Shown: positions 26,571 through 35,596 of the stretch, in pieces
How positions within the stretch are numbered: the stretch's first letter is position 1
Layout: every line of letters starts with the position of its first letter
Origin: an uncultured Pseudomonadota bacterium
Lineage (GTDB): Bacteria; Pseudomonadota; Alphaproteobacteria; RF32; CAG-239
DNA: 51,408 bases
Assembly: GCA_949292335.1 (NCBI GenBank)
Contig: CASEYY010000019.1
Location: 1-51,408, forward strand
Reading direction: 5' to 3'
The notes under the pieces: model-generated
The model's input: the letters and a program-made list of their open reading frames with translations, nothing else
What the model was told of the DNA's origin: nothing
The model's database searches: none
Position numbers and translations under genes: made by a program

Positions 26571-27044
26571 CTAAATGTATTTGATGTCGATAATCTCAAA
26601 AGATTTGCGACCCGAGGGGGCACTAAATTCTGCAACATCACCGACTTCTTTGCCGATTAGGGCTTTGGCCAAAGGTGAGGATAATGATATCTTGTTTTTT
26701 TCAATATCAGCCTCATAGTCACCGACAATCTGGTAAGAACGTTCTTTATCATCATCTTCATCGGCAACAATTACGGTGGCACCAAAACGAATGACATCAC
26801 TCTTTATCGTCGGTACATCAATTACCTGAGCACGACTCAAAACGGCTTCCAAATCTTGAATGCGGCCTTCAATAAAACTTTGCTTTTCTTTAGCAGCAGA
26901 GTATTCGGCATTTTCCGATAAATCACCTTGAGCACGGGCTTCGGATATGGCCGCTATGATATTGGGACGTTCTACTGCTTTTAAATTCTTTAATTCGGCT
27001 TCCAATGCATTATAGCCGACCTTAGTTAAAGGAAATTTTTCCAT
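26571..27044 (-). CDS. greA: Transcription elongation factor GreA
   Basis: 157 aa, the standard length. The N-terminal coiled coil has the acidic tip segment (ARAQGDLSENAEYSAAKEKQ), and the C-terminal domain contains SPLAKALIGKEVGD. It stimulates transcript cleavage in backtracked RNA polymerase via the secondary channel. It stands alone between convergent macB and a divergent secreted-protein gene. Confidence 0.95.
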   Translation of the reverse strand: MEKFPLTKVGYNALEAELKNLKAVERPNIIAAISEARAQGDLSENAEYSAAKEKQSFIEGRIQDLEAVLSRAQVIDVPTIKSDVIRFGATVIVADEDDDKERSYQIVGDYEADIEKNKISLSSPLAKALIGKEVGDVAEFSAPSGRKSFEIIDIKYI

Positions 27045-27261
27045 TTCTTTATCCTCACAAAATATTAGAAAAAAAGAACTGCGAGGGAGAAAACTCCTTC
27101 ACAGAACGATATTTGAAACTCTATATGGCTCATATATAACACCACTAAAAAATAAATCAAGCTTTTTTCTTTGCGGGGGAAAACTCGGCTAATTTGCTAT
27201 ACATATGAAAAAATTATGTTATCGTAAAATGACTTATGTGAAACTATGGTGGAGATAACAG

Positions 27262-27720
27262 ATGAAAAAATTGTATCTTTTGTCGGCTGTGGCTGCCGGT
27301 GTCTTGGCTCTGTCAACCAATGCAAATGCCTATGATTCAACCGGTTGCGGTTTGGGCTCTATGGCTTGGAGAGGACAGTCCGGTATTGTGCCTCAGGTTT
27401 TGGCCGTTACGACAAACAATATTTTCGGAACACAGACTTTCGGTATTTCTACAGGTACTTCCGGTTGTGATCCCAATGGTCGGGTTACCGGCGGAACCGG
27501 CAGAATGCTCTTGGCCTTTTTGGAAAATAATATGGAACAATTTGCCATGGATGCTGCGGCCGGTCAGGGTGAAACCTTAACTACCGTTGCCGGTATTTTG
27601 AATGTTGATGAAGGTGAGTTTTCGGCAAAAATACAAAATAATTTCGGTACTTTGTTTGCCAGCAATGATGTCGATGCCGTTGATTTGACCTTGTCGGTTA
27701 TGCAGTTGGCTAAAGCATAA
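27262..27720 (+). CDS. DUF3015-type secreted protein
   Basis: 152 aa with a signal peptide ending NANA-YD. The mature part, with STGCGLGSMAWRG, TNNIFGTQTFGISTGTSGC and a Leu/Phe-rich C-terminus, fits the DUF3015 family, whose function is unknown. Two cysteines, one in each of the first two segments, could pair. GGAG lies nine bases before the ATG. It is followed by a strong terminator and then the DUF4105 gene, a neighbour that suggests a shared envelope role. Confidence 0.78.
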   Translation: MKKLYLLSAVAAGVLALSTNANAYDSTGCGLGSMAWRGQSGIVPQVLAVTTNNIFGTQTFGISTGTSGCDPNGRVTGGTGRMLLAFLENNMEQFAMDAAAGQGETLTTVAGILNVDEGEFSAKIQNNFGTLFASNDVDAVDLTLSVMQLAKA

Positions 27721-27737
27721 TTTTTATGATCTCTCTT

Positions 27738-27778
27738 AAAGGAGGAAAATATTGTCGCGGATAATATTTTCCTCTTTT
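27738..27778 (+). terminator. Terminator after the DUF3015 gene
   Basis: A 16-bp stem (27738-27753 with 27763-27778), loop GTCGCGGAT, ending in a short T-run. It separates the DUF3015 and DUF4105 genes, perhaps only partially. Confidence 0.7.
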
Positions 27779-27798
27779 GTTTAATTAAGGTGATTCCT

Positions 27799-29592
27799 AT
27801 GCGGTGGGGCTTATTGGTATTATTGTTGTGTATGGCAAGCGAGGCAGCGGCAAATGATGATTTTGCCGAAAGTGATGCATGGTTAGCGGTGGGACATTAT
27901 CATAACAACAAAAGCTCTATTGATTCCGAAAATTTCTTTCTGGCTGAAAACGGAAAAACAAATCCTCAAGCAGAGTTGCAAGCAACCATTGAACTCTTTA
28001 ATTCCGACGACAACGAAAAAAAATGTTTGTTCCCGTCGCGTTATCTTTTGCTTAAAAAAAACGGCTTAATCAATACCGATTTCCCCGATTGTGACGAATA
28101 TGAGAAGTTTAGGCAAGATCTACAGCCGGCCGGCGTTACTTTGCTGTTTACCGATGCTTACATGAATAATCCGTCGTCAATGTTCGGACATACATTGTTT
28201 AGAATTGATACCAAACGCAAAGGTACTCAAATGCTTGCACACGGAGCAAATTATGGTGCCTTTACCGGAGATAATCCGGGAGCATTATATGCCATATTGG
28301 GTTTAACCGGAGGATATTATGGCGGATTTACCGTTAAACCTTACTATGACATTATCAATACCTATAATAATATCGAAAATCGCGATATCTGGGAGCTTAA
28401 TTTGGACTTAACTCCGCAAGAGTTGGATTTTTTTGTGGCTCATTTGTGGGAGATCGGGCAGACTCAATCAAGATATTATTTTTTGTCGCGTAATTGTTCG
28501 TATATGCTGATGGAAATGCTTGATGCGGTCAGACCATCGTTAAAACTGGCCGAACAATTTCCGGTTCATGCAATTCCTCTGGATACTTTTAAAGCCGCAT
28601 ATAGAGCCGATAATTTGGTTAAGGGAATTAATTATCGTCCGTCTCGGCAAAACAAAATAAAACATCGTTACAATCTAATGAATGATGAACAGAAGTCCGC
28701 CTATAACCAATTTTTGAATAGCGGAAATTTTAATACGAAAAATAATTTGAGCAAAGCACAGCAAGTCGATGTGTATGAGACGGCTTATCAGTATGTGCAG
28801 TATCAGTATATTGCTAAAAATTTAGAGCTGAACGAATATCGCAAACAAAGTTTTGATGCGTTGCGAAACAGAAATGCCTTAAAAGAAAAGGGTAGTATTG
28901 CCGAGCTGGAAAAAGGAAATTCGCCATTGAAAGCACATGAATCAATGCGTGTCGTCGCAGGAGCGGGCATCAGAAACGGCGAAGCTTTTCAAGAAATTGC
29001 TTATCGGCCGGCATACCAGTCTTTGACCGATAATAATTTAGGCTTACCCAAAGGTGCGGAGATAAATTTTTTGGAAACCAAACTGCGTCACTATGATAAT
29101 CAAAATAATTTGGTGTTGCAAAATTTTGATTTATTGACTATTCGTTCAATCTCGCCGATTGATAAAATGTTTAAGCCGATTTCTTTTCAGATAAAAGCCA
29201 ATGTCGAAAGATGGCAAAACCCAAAAGATGAAAAATTCGGCTACTTGGGTAACTTGAGTGTCGGCTCCGGCGGAACTTATGCTTTTAGCGATTGGCTGTG
29301 GGGATTTATGCTGATTAATACAAAAGCGGCTTACGGTGGGGCTCTGCCGCATAATTCGTGGTTGGCAATGAGTGCTAATGCCGGAATCTTTGCCGATTTT
29401 GAAAAATGGAAAATATTGGCAGAGATTGAACCACAGTGGGCCAGCCAGAAATTGGGACAAAAGGTAACCTATAAAATTGAGGCCAATTATGTGCTTGACA
29501 CAAACTGGGCAATCGGCGGAAATATACTTGCCGAAAATAATTACGGCGATGATACGGAAGAATTTTCACTCGGTTTACGGTATTATTTTTAA
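27799..29592 (+). CDS. DUF4105-domain outer-membrane protein
   Basis: About 597 aa from ATG 27799, with AAGG eight bases before; a GTG at 27790 overlaps that site. A signal peptide is followed by a DUF4105 domain (~100-290), recognised by DAYMNNPSSMFGHTLFRI, GLTGGYYGGFTVKPYYD and RNCSYMLMEMLD. The His and Cys of these motifs recall NlpC/P60-like papain folds, so a hydrolase fold is possible but not shown. The C-terminal ~200 residues are beta-strand rich and end in LGLRYYF, as an outer-membrane barrel would. Function unknown. Confidence 0.82.
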   Translation: MRWGLLVLLLCMASEAAANDDFAESDAWLAVGHYHNNKSSIDSENFFLAENGKTNPQAELQATIELFNSDDNEKKCLFPSRYLLLKKNGLINTDFPDCDEYEKFRQDLQPAGVTLLFTDAYMNNPSSMFGHTLFRIDTKRKGTQMLAHGANYGAFTGDNPGALYAILGLTGGYYGGFTVKPYYDIINTYNNIENRDIWELNLDLTPQELDFFVAHLWEIGQTQSRYYFLSRNCSYMLMEMLDAVRPSLKLAEQFPVHAIPLDTFKAAYRADNLVKGINYRPSRQNKIKHRYNLMNDEQKSAYNQFLNSGNFNTKNNLSKAQQVDVYETAYQYVQYQYIAKNLELNEYRKQSFDALRNRNALKEKGSIAELEKGNSPLKAHESMRVVAGAGIRNGEAFQEIAYRPAYQSLTDNNLGLPKGAEINFLETKLRHYDNQNNLVLQNFDLLTIRSISPIDKMFKPISFQIKANVERWQNPKDEKFGYLGNLSVGSGGTYAFSDWLWGFMLINTKAAYGGALPHNSWLAMSANAGIFADFEKWKILAEIEPQWASQKLGQKVTYKIEANYVLDTNWAIGGNILAENNYGDDTEEFSLGLRYYF

Positions 29593-29668
29593 GCTTGATA
29601 AACTTGTTGATTTTTTGAGGCAAGGTGTTTATGCTTGAGGCAGTTTTTTGATAAGAAAGGAATGAAAA

Positions 29669-30121
29669 ATGTTAAGAGAAGATTTGCAAAAAGCTCTAAA
29701 GGAAGCAATGCTTGCTAAAGATACGGTAACAACCAGTGCGGTAAGAATGATTATTGCCGGTCAAAAAGAAAAAGATGTAGAAGCCAGAGGCAAAGGTCAG
29801 GAAAAAGCGACCGATGCCGAATTGATGGCGATGATGCAAGGTATGATTAAACAACGCAATGACTCAATCAAAATGTTTATTGACGGCAATCGTCCGGAAT
29901 TGGCCGAAAAAGAAAAAGCCGAAATTGTAATCATAGAAAAATTTTTGCCTAAACAAATGTCTGAGGCTGAGGCCGAAGCGGCAATAAAAGCAATTATTGC
30001 CGAGACCGGTGCCGCTTCCATGAAAGATATGGGTAAAGTTATGGGGGCTCTGAAGGCTAAATATGCCGGACAAATGGATATGGGAAAAGCCAATGCCATA
30101 ATAAAGGGCTTGTTATCTTAA
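29669..30121 (+). CDS. GatB/YqeY-domain protein
   Basis: 150 aa. The family features are MLREDLQKALKEAMLAKD, the central AEKEKAEIVIIEKFLPKQMSEAE and the C-terminal GKVMGALKAKYAGQMDMGKANAIIKGLL. It resembles the tail domain of GatB amidotransferase subunits, but its own job is unclear, perhaps tRNA-linked. AAGGAA precedes the ATG. It lies 15 bases upstream of dnaG, a common alphaproteobacterial arrangement. Confidence 0.92.
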   Translation: MLREDLQKALKEAMLAKDTVTTSAVRMIIAGQKEKDVEARGKGQEKATDAELMAMMQGMIKQRNDSIKMFIDGNRPELAEKEKAEIVIIEKFLPKQMSEAEAEAAIKAIIAETGAASMKDMGKVMGALKAKYAGQMDMGKANAIIKGLLS

Positions 30122-30136
30122 GGCAGATTATAACTT

Positions 30137-31930
30137 ATGGCTTCAACCGACTTACAAAGATTTTGCGACGAACTTAGAGCCAAGATATCAATCGTTGATG
30201 TCGTGGCTTCTAAGATAAAATTGGTGCGTAAAGGCAGAGAGTATCAGGCTTGCTGCCCGTTTCACAGCGAAAAAACGCCGTCGTTTACGGTTAATGAAGC
30301 CAAAGGTTTTTACCATTGCTTTGGTTGCGGTGCTCATGGCGACATTATTAAATTTGAAATGGAAGCCAACGGTTTGACTTTTATCGAGGCGGTGGAAAAA
30401 CTGGCTCATAAAGTCGGAATGCAGTTGCCTAAACTTACGCCGGAAAGTAAAGAACAGGCGGAAAAAAGGGCTTCGGCTTATGATATTATGGAAATGGCAG
30501 CTCGCTTTTTTGAGAAATGTTTGCGGCTTCCTGTGGGACGCGAAGGCTTGGATTATTTGTATGCCAGAGGCTTTGACGATAACATCATTACAAAATTTCG
30601 TTTGGGGTTTGCTCCTAACAATAACGGCCTAAAGGCTCAACTGTCATCACAAGGTATTTCTGATGAAGAAATGGTCGAGCTGGGGCTTTTGACCATACCG
30701 GAAAATAATCGGCCACATGACTTCTTTCGTAATCGGGTTATGATTCCGATTATGGATAAACGCGGCAAGGTTATTGCTTTCGGCGGAAGAGTTATGGATA
30801 AAAGTCAGCCTAAATATCTGAACTCTCCGGAAACTCCGGTCTTTAATAAAAGACGAATATTATATAACCTAAATAATGCCCGAGAAAAAGGATATGAAGC
30901 CAAAAGGCTGATTATTTGCGAAGGTTATATGGATGTGATTGCCATGGATAAATACGGTATCGGCTATGCGGTGGCTCCATTGGGAACGGCTTTGACCGAA
31001 GAACAAATCCAAGAGGCTTGGAAGGTAGTTGGTGAGCCGATATGTTGTTTTGACGGCGATTTGGCCGGTATCAGAGCCGCAGTGCGTTCGGTCGACAGAG
31101 TGTTACCAATACTAAAACCGGCTTACTCTTTGCAATATGCCTTTTTGCCGGATAAGCAGGATCCGGATGAATTCCTGAAAGCCAAAGGTGTCGATGAATT
31201 TTTAAAAACCGTTACCGATACCATGCCGCTTAAAGATTTGTTGTGGCGTAAAACAACCGAAAACAAATCCTTACAAACTCCGGAACAAAAAGCCGGCATC
31301 GAAAAAGAACTTAAAGCCGAAATTGCCAAAATTACCGATGAGACCGTGCGTGGTTATTATGCTCAAGAAATGAAAAACAAGTTAAGAGCCGAATTTTTGC
31401 CGCAACTTAGTACAAAATCTTCTTTTGCTCGCAATACAGCACATAAAGATAAAATTTCGCAAATCAAAAGGATTAAAACCGATTTGGATGATTTGGTAGC
31501 CAGATATATAATTTCGGCTTTTGTTATCTATCCGGAGTTGGTGGAGGAATATGAGGAACGGTTGCTCAACTTTTCTATAAAAGATACCAAACTGAAATCT
31601 TTATATGAGGCCATCTTGGATATTATTCATAATGGTGCGGAAGCCCCCGATGAAACAGGTTTGCTCGCATCCTTGGATGAAGCCTTGGGGCAAAATTGGA
31701 AAAAAGAAGTGGATTTACATATCTTGAAAAAACAGTGTCCGGACATTATAAAAATGCGTAAGCATCTGGATGAAAGAATCATCGAAGTGCAGCTCAAAAG
31801 AATAGAAGCTGATATGCGAGAGGCCAAAAGTGTTATTGACAGCGGAAATTTTACTGATGACGACTATGTGAGGTTTGAGAGCCTGAAAAAGGAATTTAAT
31901 CAACTCTTGGTTGAAACAGACAGCTTTTGA
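30137..31930 (+). CDS. dnaG: DNA primase
   Basis: 597 aa. The N-terminal CHC2 zinc finger is at ~38-66 (CCPFHSEKTPSF, YHCFGCG), followed by the catalytic core and TOPRIM (~255-340: LIICEGYMDVIAM, PLGTALTEEQ, CCFDGDLAGIRAA). The C-terminal ~150 residues form the DnaB-interaction region. It makes RNA primers at replication forks. It lies between yqeY and rpoD in the macromolecular-synthesis cluster. Confidence 0.95.
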   Translation: MASTDLQRFCDELRAKISIVDVVASKIKLVRKGREYQACCPFHSEKTPSFTVNEAKGFYHCFGCGAHGDIIKFEMEANGLTFIEAVEKLAHKVGMQLPKLTPESKEQAEKRASAYDIMEMAARFFEKCLRLPVGREGLDYLYARGFDDNIITKFRLGFAPNNNGLKAQLSSQGISDEEMVELGLLTIPENNRPHDFFRNRVMIPIMDKRGKVIAFGGRVMDKSQPKYLNSPETPVFNKRRILYNLNNAREKGYEAKRLIICEGYMDVIAMDKYGIGYAVAPLGTALTEEQIQEAWKVVGEPICCFDGDLAGIRAAVRSVDRVLPILKPAYSLQYAFLPDKQDPDEFLKAKGVDEFLKTVTDTMPLKDLLWRKTTENKSLQTPEQKAGIEKELKAEIAKITDETVRGYYAQEMKNKLRAEFLPQLSTKSSFARNTAHKDKISQIKRIKTDLDDLVARYIISAFVIYPELVEEYEERLLNFSIKDTKLKSLYEAILDIIHNGAEAPDETGLLASLDEALGQNWKKEVDLHILKKQCPDIIKMRKHLDERIIEVQLKRIEADMREAKSVIDSGNFTDDDYVRFESLKKEFNQLLVETDSF

Positions 31931-31981
31931 TTGTTTTGGTGCAAGCCGAGGTTTTTTGGGTGCGAATCGGAATATTAATAC

Positions 31982-32010
31982 TTGACAAAAAGAGTAAAAA
32001 TTATTACTAA
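31982..32010 (+). promoter_or_regulatory. rpoD: Likely promoter and palindrome upstream of rpoD
   Basis: Consensus TTGACA (31982-31987) lies 17 bp before a weak TACTAA (32005-32010). The -10 region sits inside a 16-bp palindrome (32006-32021, ACTAAC ttag GTTAGT), which could be an operator. It gives rpoD a promoter separate from dnaG. Confidence 0.5.
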
Positions 32011-32060
32011 CTTAGGTTAGTTTAAGCTTAAATGAAAATCGATTTTTTTTAGGAAAATTA

Positions 32061-34142
32061 ATGTCGGACATTGAAAATTCTGATTTGTATGAAGGTGCAT
32101 CTGCAGATGCACCATTAATTGATTCTTTGGGAAGTGCCGTAAAAAGATTAATCGATAAAGGACGAACCAGAGGTTTTATTACCATGGAAGAACTAAACAG
32201 AGCTCTTCCGTCGGAGAGAGAGTCGTCAGAGCATATTGAGGATATTATGACCTCAATATCGGATATGGGAATTAGCATTATTTCGGAAAGCGATGCCGAA
32301 GGTTTTGATGCTGATGCCGTCGAAGAAGAAAATTATGAAGATGACGACGAGGAAGGCGGTAATTTCGACGAAAAAGAACTGGGAAGAAGCGACGATCCGG
32401 TCAGAATGTATTTGAAAGAAATGGGCTCGGTCGAATTGCTGTCTCGTGACGGCGAAATCGCAATCGCTAAAAGAATTGAGGCCGGTAAAACAGTTATGAT
32501 TGACGGTTTGTGCGAAAGCCCGATGACCATTAAGGCGATTGCCGGTTGGCGTGACGAGCTCTTAGAAGGAGCCATGCAGCTCAGAGATATTGTCGATCTA
32601 GAAATGATGTATGGCGATGATGTCGAGGCCATGGCTTTTGAAGATGATGACACAAATGCCAGTGCTACTGAAGATTTGGATAAAGTTGCTCAGGAATTGG
32701 ATGAAAAAGAAAATCTTGACGATATCGACGATGATATCGACGATGATATGGAAATTGAAGGTCCGGTCGATGAGGATGAGGAAGATGATCAGACCGATGA
32801 TATTAACGATGAAAACGGAGAAAATTCTGACGGAGAAGGTGATGACGACGAAGACGGAGGTGCTAACCGTTCTTCGGCTTCAATAGCGGCTATGGAGGAG
32901 GCTCTTAAAGAACCGGTGTTGGATATATTGAATAAAATTGCCGGTTATTACGATGAGTTGAAAAAAATCCAAAATCAGCGCGTGGCTGCTATCATTGCCG
33001 GTAAAAAAGTCTCGGCTAATGTCGAGAAAAGATATCTGGAAGTTAAAAAAGATCTGGTCGAATTAATGAGCTCAATCCATCTTAATGCTACCCGCGTGGA
33101 ACAGTTGGTGGAACAGTTAAACGAACTTAATAAACGACTTATGGGTTTTGAAGGAAAATTAATGCGTTATGCCATGAGCTGTAAGGTAAAACGCGATGAT
33201 TTCCTTAATATGTATCAAAAAGCCGAACTCGATCCTAAATGGTTGGAGGAAGTTGCCAAAATCAAAGATAAACATTGGCAAGAATTTGTGAGCAAATACG
33301 GAGTTGAAATTACCGAATTAAGAGACAGTATTGCCCAGATGGCTCAGGAATGCGGATTACCAATAAGCGAATATCGCCGTATGGTCGATACCGTCAAAAA
33401 AGGCGAAAGAGAAGCCGAAAGAGCCAAAAAAGAAATGATCGAGGCAAACTTGCGTTTGGTTATCTCAATAGCTAAGAAATATACAAATCGCGGTTTGCAA
33501 TTCTTGGATTTGATTCAAGAAGGAAATATCGGTTTGATGAAAGCCGTTGATAAATTTGAATATCGCCGCGGTTATAAGTTTTCGACTTATGCAACTTGGT
33601 GGATAAGACAGGCTATTACTCGTTCTATTGCCGATCAGGCCAGAACTATCCGTATTCCGGTTCATATGATCGAAACCATCAATAAGTTGGTCAGAACTTC
33701 AAGACAGATGCTGGCGGAGATGGGAAGAGAACCGGTACCGGAGGAATTGGCTAAGCGATTGTCAATGCCTTTGGAGAAGGTTCGCAAAGTTATGAAAATT
33801 GCTAAGGAGCCGGTTTCTTTGGAATCACCGGTCGGCGATGAAGAAGATTCATCATTGGGTGATTTTATTGCCGATGAGAGTGCTTTGCAGCCGTTAGATT
33901 CGGCAATCCACTCCAATTTGAAAGAAACTTGTACGCGTATATTGTCCTCTTTGACACCAAGAGAGGAAAGAGTACTGCGTATGCGGTTTGGAATCGGTAT
34001 GAATACCGATCACACTTTGGAAGAGGTCGGACAGCAATTTAATGTTACCCGTGAACGCATTCGTCAAATCGAGGCAAAGGCATTGCGTAAGCTTAAACAT
34101 CCGAGCAGATCGCGTAAGTTGCGTTCGTTCTTGGATCAATAA
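32061..34142 (+). CDS. rpoD: RNA polymerase sigma factor RpoD with acidic insertion
   Basis: 693 aa. Region 1.1 is at the N-terminus, region 1.2 near [17 protein letters not shown], regions 2-3 at ~460-590 ([29 protein letters not shown], then [17 protein letters not shown]) and region 4 at the end ([27 protein letters not shown]). It is the housekeeping sigma factor. Residues ~186-270 are an extremely acidic, low-complexity insertion of Asp/Glu/Asn within the non-conserved region. AGGA precedes the ATG. A terminator follows at 34149-34181. Confidence 0.96.
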   Translation: MSDIENSDLYEGASADAPLIDSLGSAVKRLIDKGRTRGFITMEELNRALPSERESSEHIEDIMTSISDMGISIISESDAEGFDADAVEEENYEDDDEEGGNFDEKELGRSDDPVRMYLKEMGSVELLSRDGEIAIAKRIEAGKTVMIDGLCESPMTIKAIAGWRDELLEGAMQLRDIVDLEMMYGDDVEAMAFEDDDTNASATEDLDKVAQELDEKENLDDIDDDIDDDMEIEGPVDEDEEDDQTDDINDENGENSDGEGDDDEDGGANRSSASIAAMEEALKEPVLDILNKIAGYYDELKKIQNQRVAAIIAGKKVSANVEKRYLEVKKDLVELMSSIHLNATRVEQLVEQLNELNKRLMGFEGKLMRYAMSCKVKRDDFLNMYQKAELDPKWLEEVAKIKDKHWQEFVSKYGVEITELRDSIAQMAQECGLPISEYRRMVDTVKKGEREAERAKKEMIEANLRLVISIAKKYTNRGLQFLDLIQEGNIGLMKAVDKFEYRRGYKFSTYATWWIRQAITRSIADQARTIRIPVHMIETINKLVRTSRQMLAEMGREPVPEELAKRLSMPLEKVRKVMKIAKEPVSLESPVGDEEDSSLGDFIADESALQPLDSAIHSNLKETCTRILSSLTPREERVLRMRFGIGMNTDHTLEEVGQQFNVTRERIRQIEAKALRKLKHPSRSRKLRSFLDQ

Positions 34143-34148
34143 ATTAAG

Positions 34149-34181
34149 AACTCCGATTTTTTTTGAAAGTCGGAGTTTTTT
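34149..34181 (+). terminator. rpoD terminator
   Basis: AACTCCGA (34149-34156) pairs with TCGGAGTT (34170-34177), followed by T-run. Confidence 0.82.
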
Positions 34182-34248
34182 GTGTTTTGTGAAAATAAAT
34201 TCTTGACTATCGTGAACGAATAGCATATTTTCGTTTTTGTCAACTGGC

Positions 34249-34325
34249 GGGCCCTTAGCTCAGTTGGTTAGAGCAGGCCGCTCATAACGGTCTGGTCGTT
34301 GGTTCGAGTCCATCAGGGCCCACCA
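34249..34325 (+). tRNA. tRNA with anticodon CAT, most likely tRNA-Ile2
   Basis: 77 nt with encoded CCA. Acceptor GGGCCCT pairs with AGGGCCC (34315-34321), discriminator A. Anticodon stem GGCCG/CGGTC encloses loop CTCATAA, anticodon CAT. A paired first base and an anticodon stem without the three G-C pairs rule out the initiator. Acceptor pairs C4-G69 and C5-G68 and the overall likeness to E. coli ileX favour tRNA-Ile2, in which TilS converts C34 to lysidine; an elongator tRNA-Met is the alternative. Confidence 0.9.
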
Positions 34326-34332
34326 ATAAAGG

Positions 34333-34358
34333 AGCTCTCCCTCGCGGAGAGCTTTTTT
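34333..34358 (+). terminator. tRNA terminator
   Basis: AGCTCTCC (34333-34340) pairs with GGAGAGCT (34346-34353), then T6. Confidence 0.85.
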
Positions 34359-34442
34359 GTTGGTGAGTTTTGTTGACTTTTGGAATGAGCCGTGTGATAT
34401 TTTATCTGTCTTGTTAAATATAAAAATAAGGAATTTTGGAAG

Positions 34443-34913
34443 TTGAGTTTGGATAGTGTCAGAAAGTATTTAAGTCGGTTTAATGCAGAAAACAGAATAT
34501 TGGAATTTCCGGTCTCGAGTGCAACGGTTGGTTTGGCGGCACAGGCTCTCGGTTGTGAAGCCGGAAAAATAGCCAAGACTTTGTCGTTTGATGTTAAGGG
34601 AAAAATTATGCTCGTGGTAATGGCCGGAGATTGCAAAATCGATAACGCAAAATATAAGGCTTTTTTCCATGCTAAGGCAAAAATGTTGACGGCAGATGAA
34701 GTGCTTAAATATGTAGGACATGAAGTCGGCGGAGTGTGCCCGTTCGGGGTCCCTGAAAATGTTGATATCTGTTTGGATGTGTCATTGAAAAAATATAAAA
34801 CCGTATATCCGGCTTGCGGTAGCTCAAACAGTGCAATAGAGCTGACACCTGATGAACTGGAAACATACACAAAATCTTCTAAATGGGTGGATGTTTGTAA
34901 ACAATCGGCTTAA
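34443..34913 (+). CDS. YbaK/EbsC-family tRNA-editing protein
   Basis: 156 aa from TTG 34443; GGAAG a few bases upstream is a fair ribosome binding site. The YbaK/ProRS-editing fold is seen in AKTLSFDVKGKIMLVVMAGDCKID, TADEVLKYVGHEVGGVCPFGV and the C-terminal VYPACGSSNSAIELTPDEL. Members deacylate mischarged tRNAs such as Cys- or Ala-tRNA(Pro). It follows the tRNA terminator and is probably transcribed alone. Confidence 0.9.
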   Translation: MSLDSVRKYLSRFNAENRILEFPVSSATVGLAAQALGCEAGKIAKTLSFDVKGKIMLVVMAGDCKIDNAKYKAFFHAKAKMLTADEVLKYVGHEVGGVCPFGVPENVDICLDVSLKKYKTVYPACGSSNSAIELTPDELETYTKSSKWVDVCKQSA

Positions 34914-35017
34914 AAAAATAGTGATGATAAAACGGCCTTGAAAATCTTGAAAAATAAGATTACCATGGCAGGCAAAATAATCATTATTTCACAAATTAAA
35001 TAAACATCCGATTTTTT

Positions 35018-35479
35018 ATGAAAGAAAAACAAATGAAAAAAGAAGCTTCTCTCTCCATTGTGGAGGACAAAGTTAATCGAAAATTTTTGATGATTAAACA
35101 TCAAAGAGGTATTAATCAGGGCTGTGTTAATTTTCCCGGGGGAAAAAAAGAGCCAAACGAAACTATGGAAGAATGCGTTGTTAGAGAAACTTTTGAAGAA
35201 ACCGGCTTGAAAATTGAGAATCCGGTTGAGGTGGGATATATAGAATTTCCGACCAAGAATTTTTATGTTCATGTGTTTAAAAGCACAAAATTTAGCGGCT
35301 CAATTCATGAAAATAAAGATGAGGCAGAAGTGTTTTGGATTGATGAAGACAAAATACCTTATGATAAAATGCGTGAAGCCGATAGAAATTTCTTACCGGA
35401 AATAATTGCCGGAAAATATGTGAAAAGGCAATTTATTTACGATGACAATTTTCATGTTATTGGGATTAATGATTTGTAG
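35018..35479 (+). CDS. Nudix hydrolase
   Basis: 153 aa from ATG 35018; an ATG at 35033 (MKKEASLSIV) is an alternative. The Nudix box is complete in GGKKEPNETMEECVVRETFEETGL: GX5E, X7, then RE..EE.G. Early ISI-like strands and NFPGG fit the 8-oxo-dGTP diphosphatase-like (MutT) subset. It hydrolyses nucleoside diphosphates linked to another moiety; the substrate is unknown. A terminator follows. Confidence 0.9.
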   Translation: MKEKQMKKEASLSIVEDKVNRKFLMIKHQRGINQGCVNFPGGKKEPNETMEECVVRETFEETGLKIENPVEVGYIEFPTKNFYVHVFKSTKFSGSIHENKDEAEVFWIDEDKIPYDKMREADRNFLPEIIAGKYVKRQFIYDDNFHVIGINDL

Positions 35480-35488
35480 CATTTTTTG

Positions 35489-35520
35489 AAAAGCAGCTTT
35501 TTTACAGGCTGCTTTTTATT
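35489..35520 (+). terminator. Nudix gene terminator
   Basis: AAAAGCAGC (35489-35497) pairs with GCTGCTTTT (35508-35516), then T-rich sequence. Confidence 0.82.
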
Positions 35521-35596
35521 TTTTTACCAAAGCTTAAATATTAGAGGCTTAGGATTTCATCTAGTTGTTTTTTTATATTATAAAAAGGAGGTTAGC

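Noticed and set aside
34249-34325. tRNA-Met reading of the CAT anticodon
   Set aside because: C4-G69 and C5-G68 in the acceptor and the likeness to ileX favour tRNA-Ile2; not fully excluded without a tRNA-specific model.
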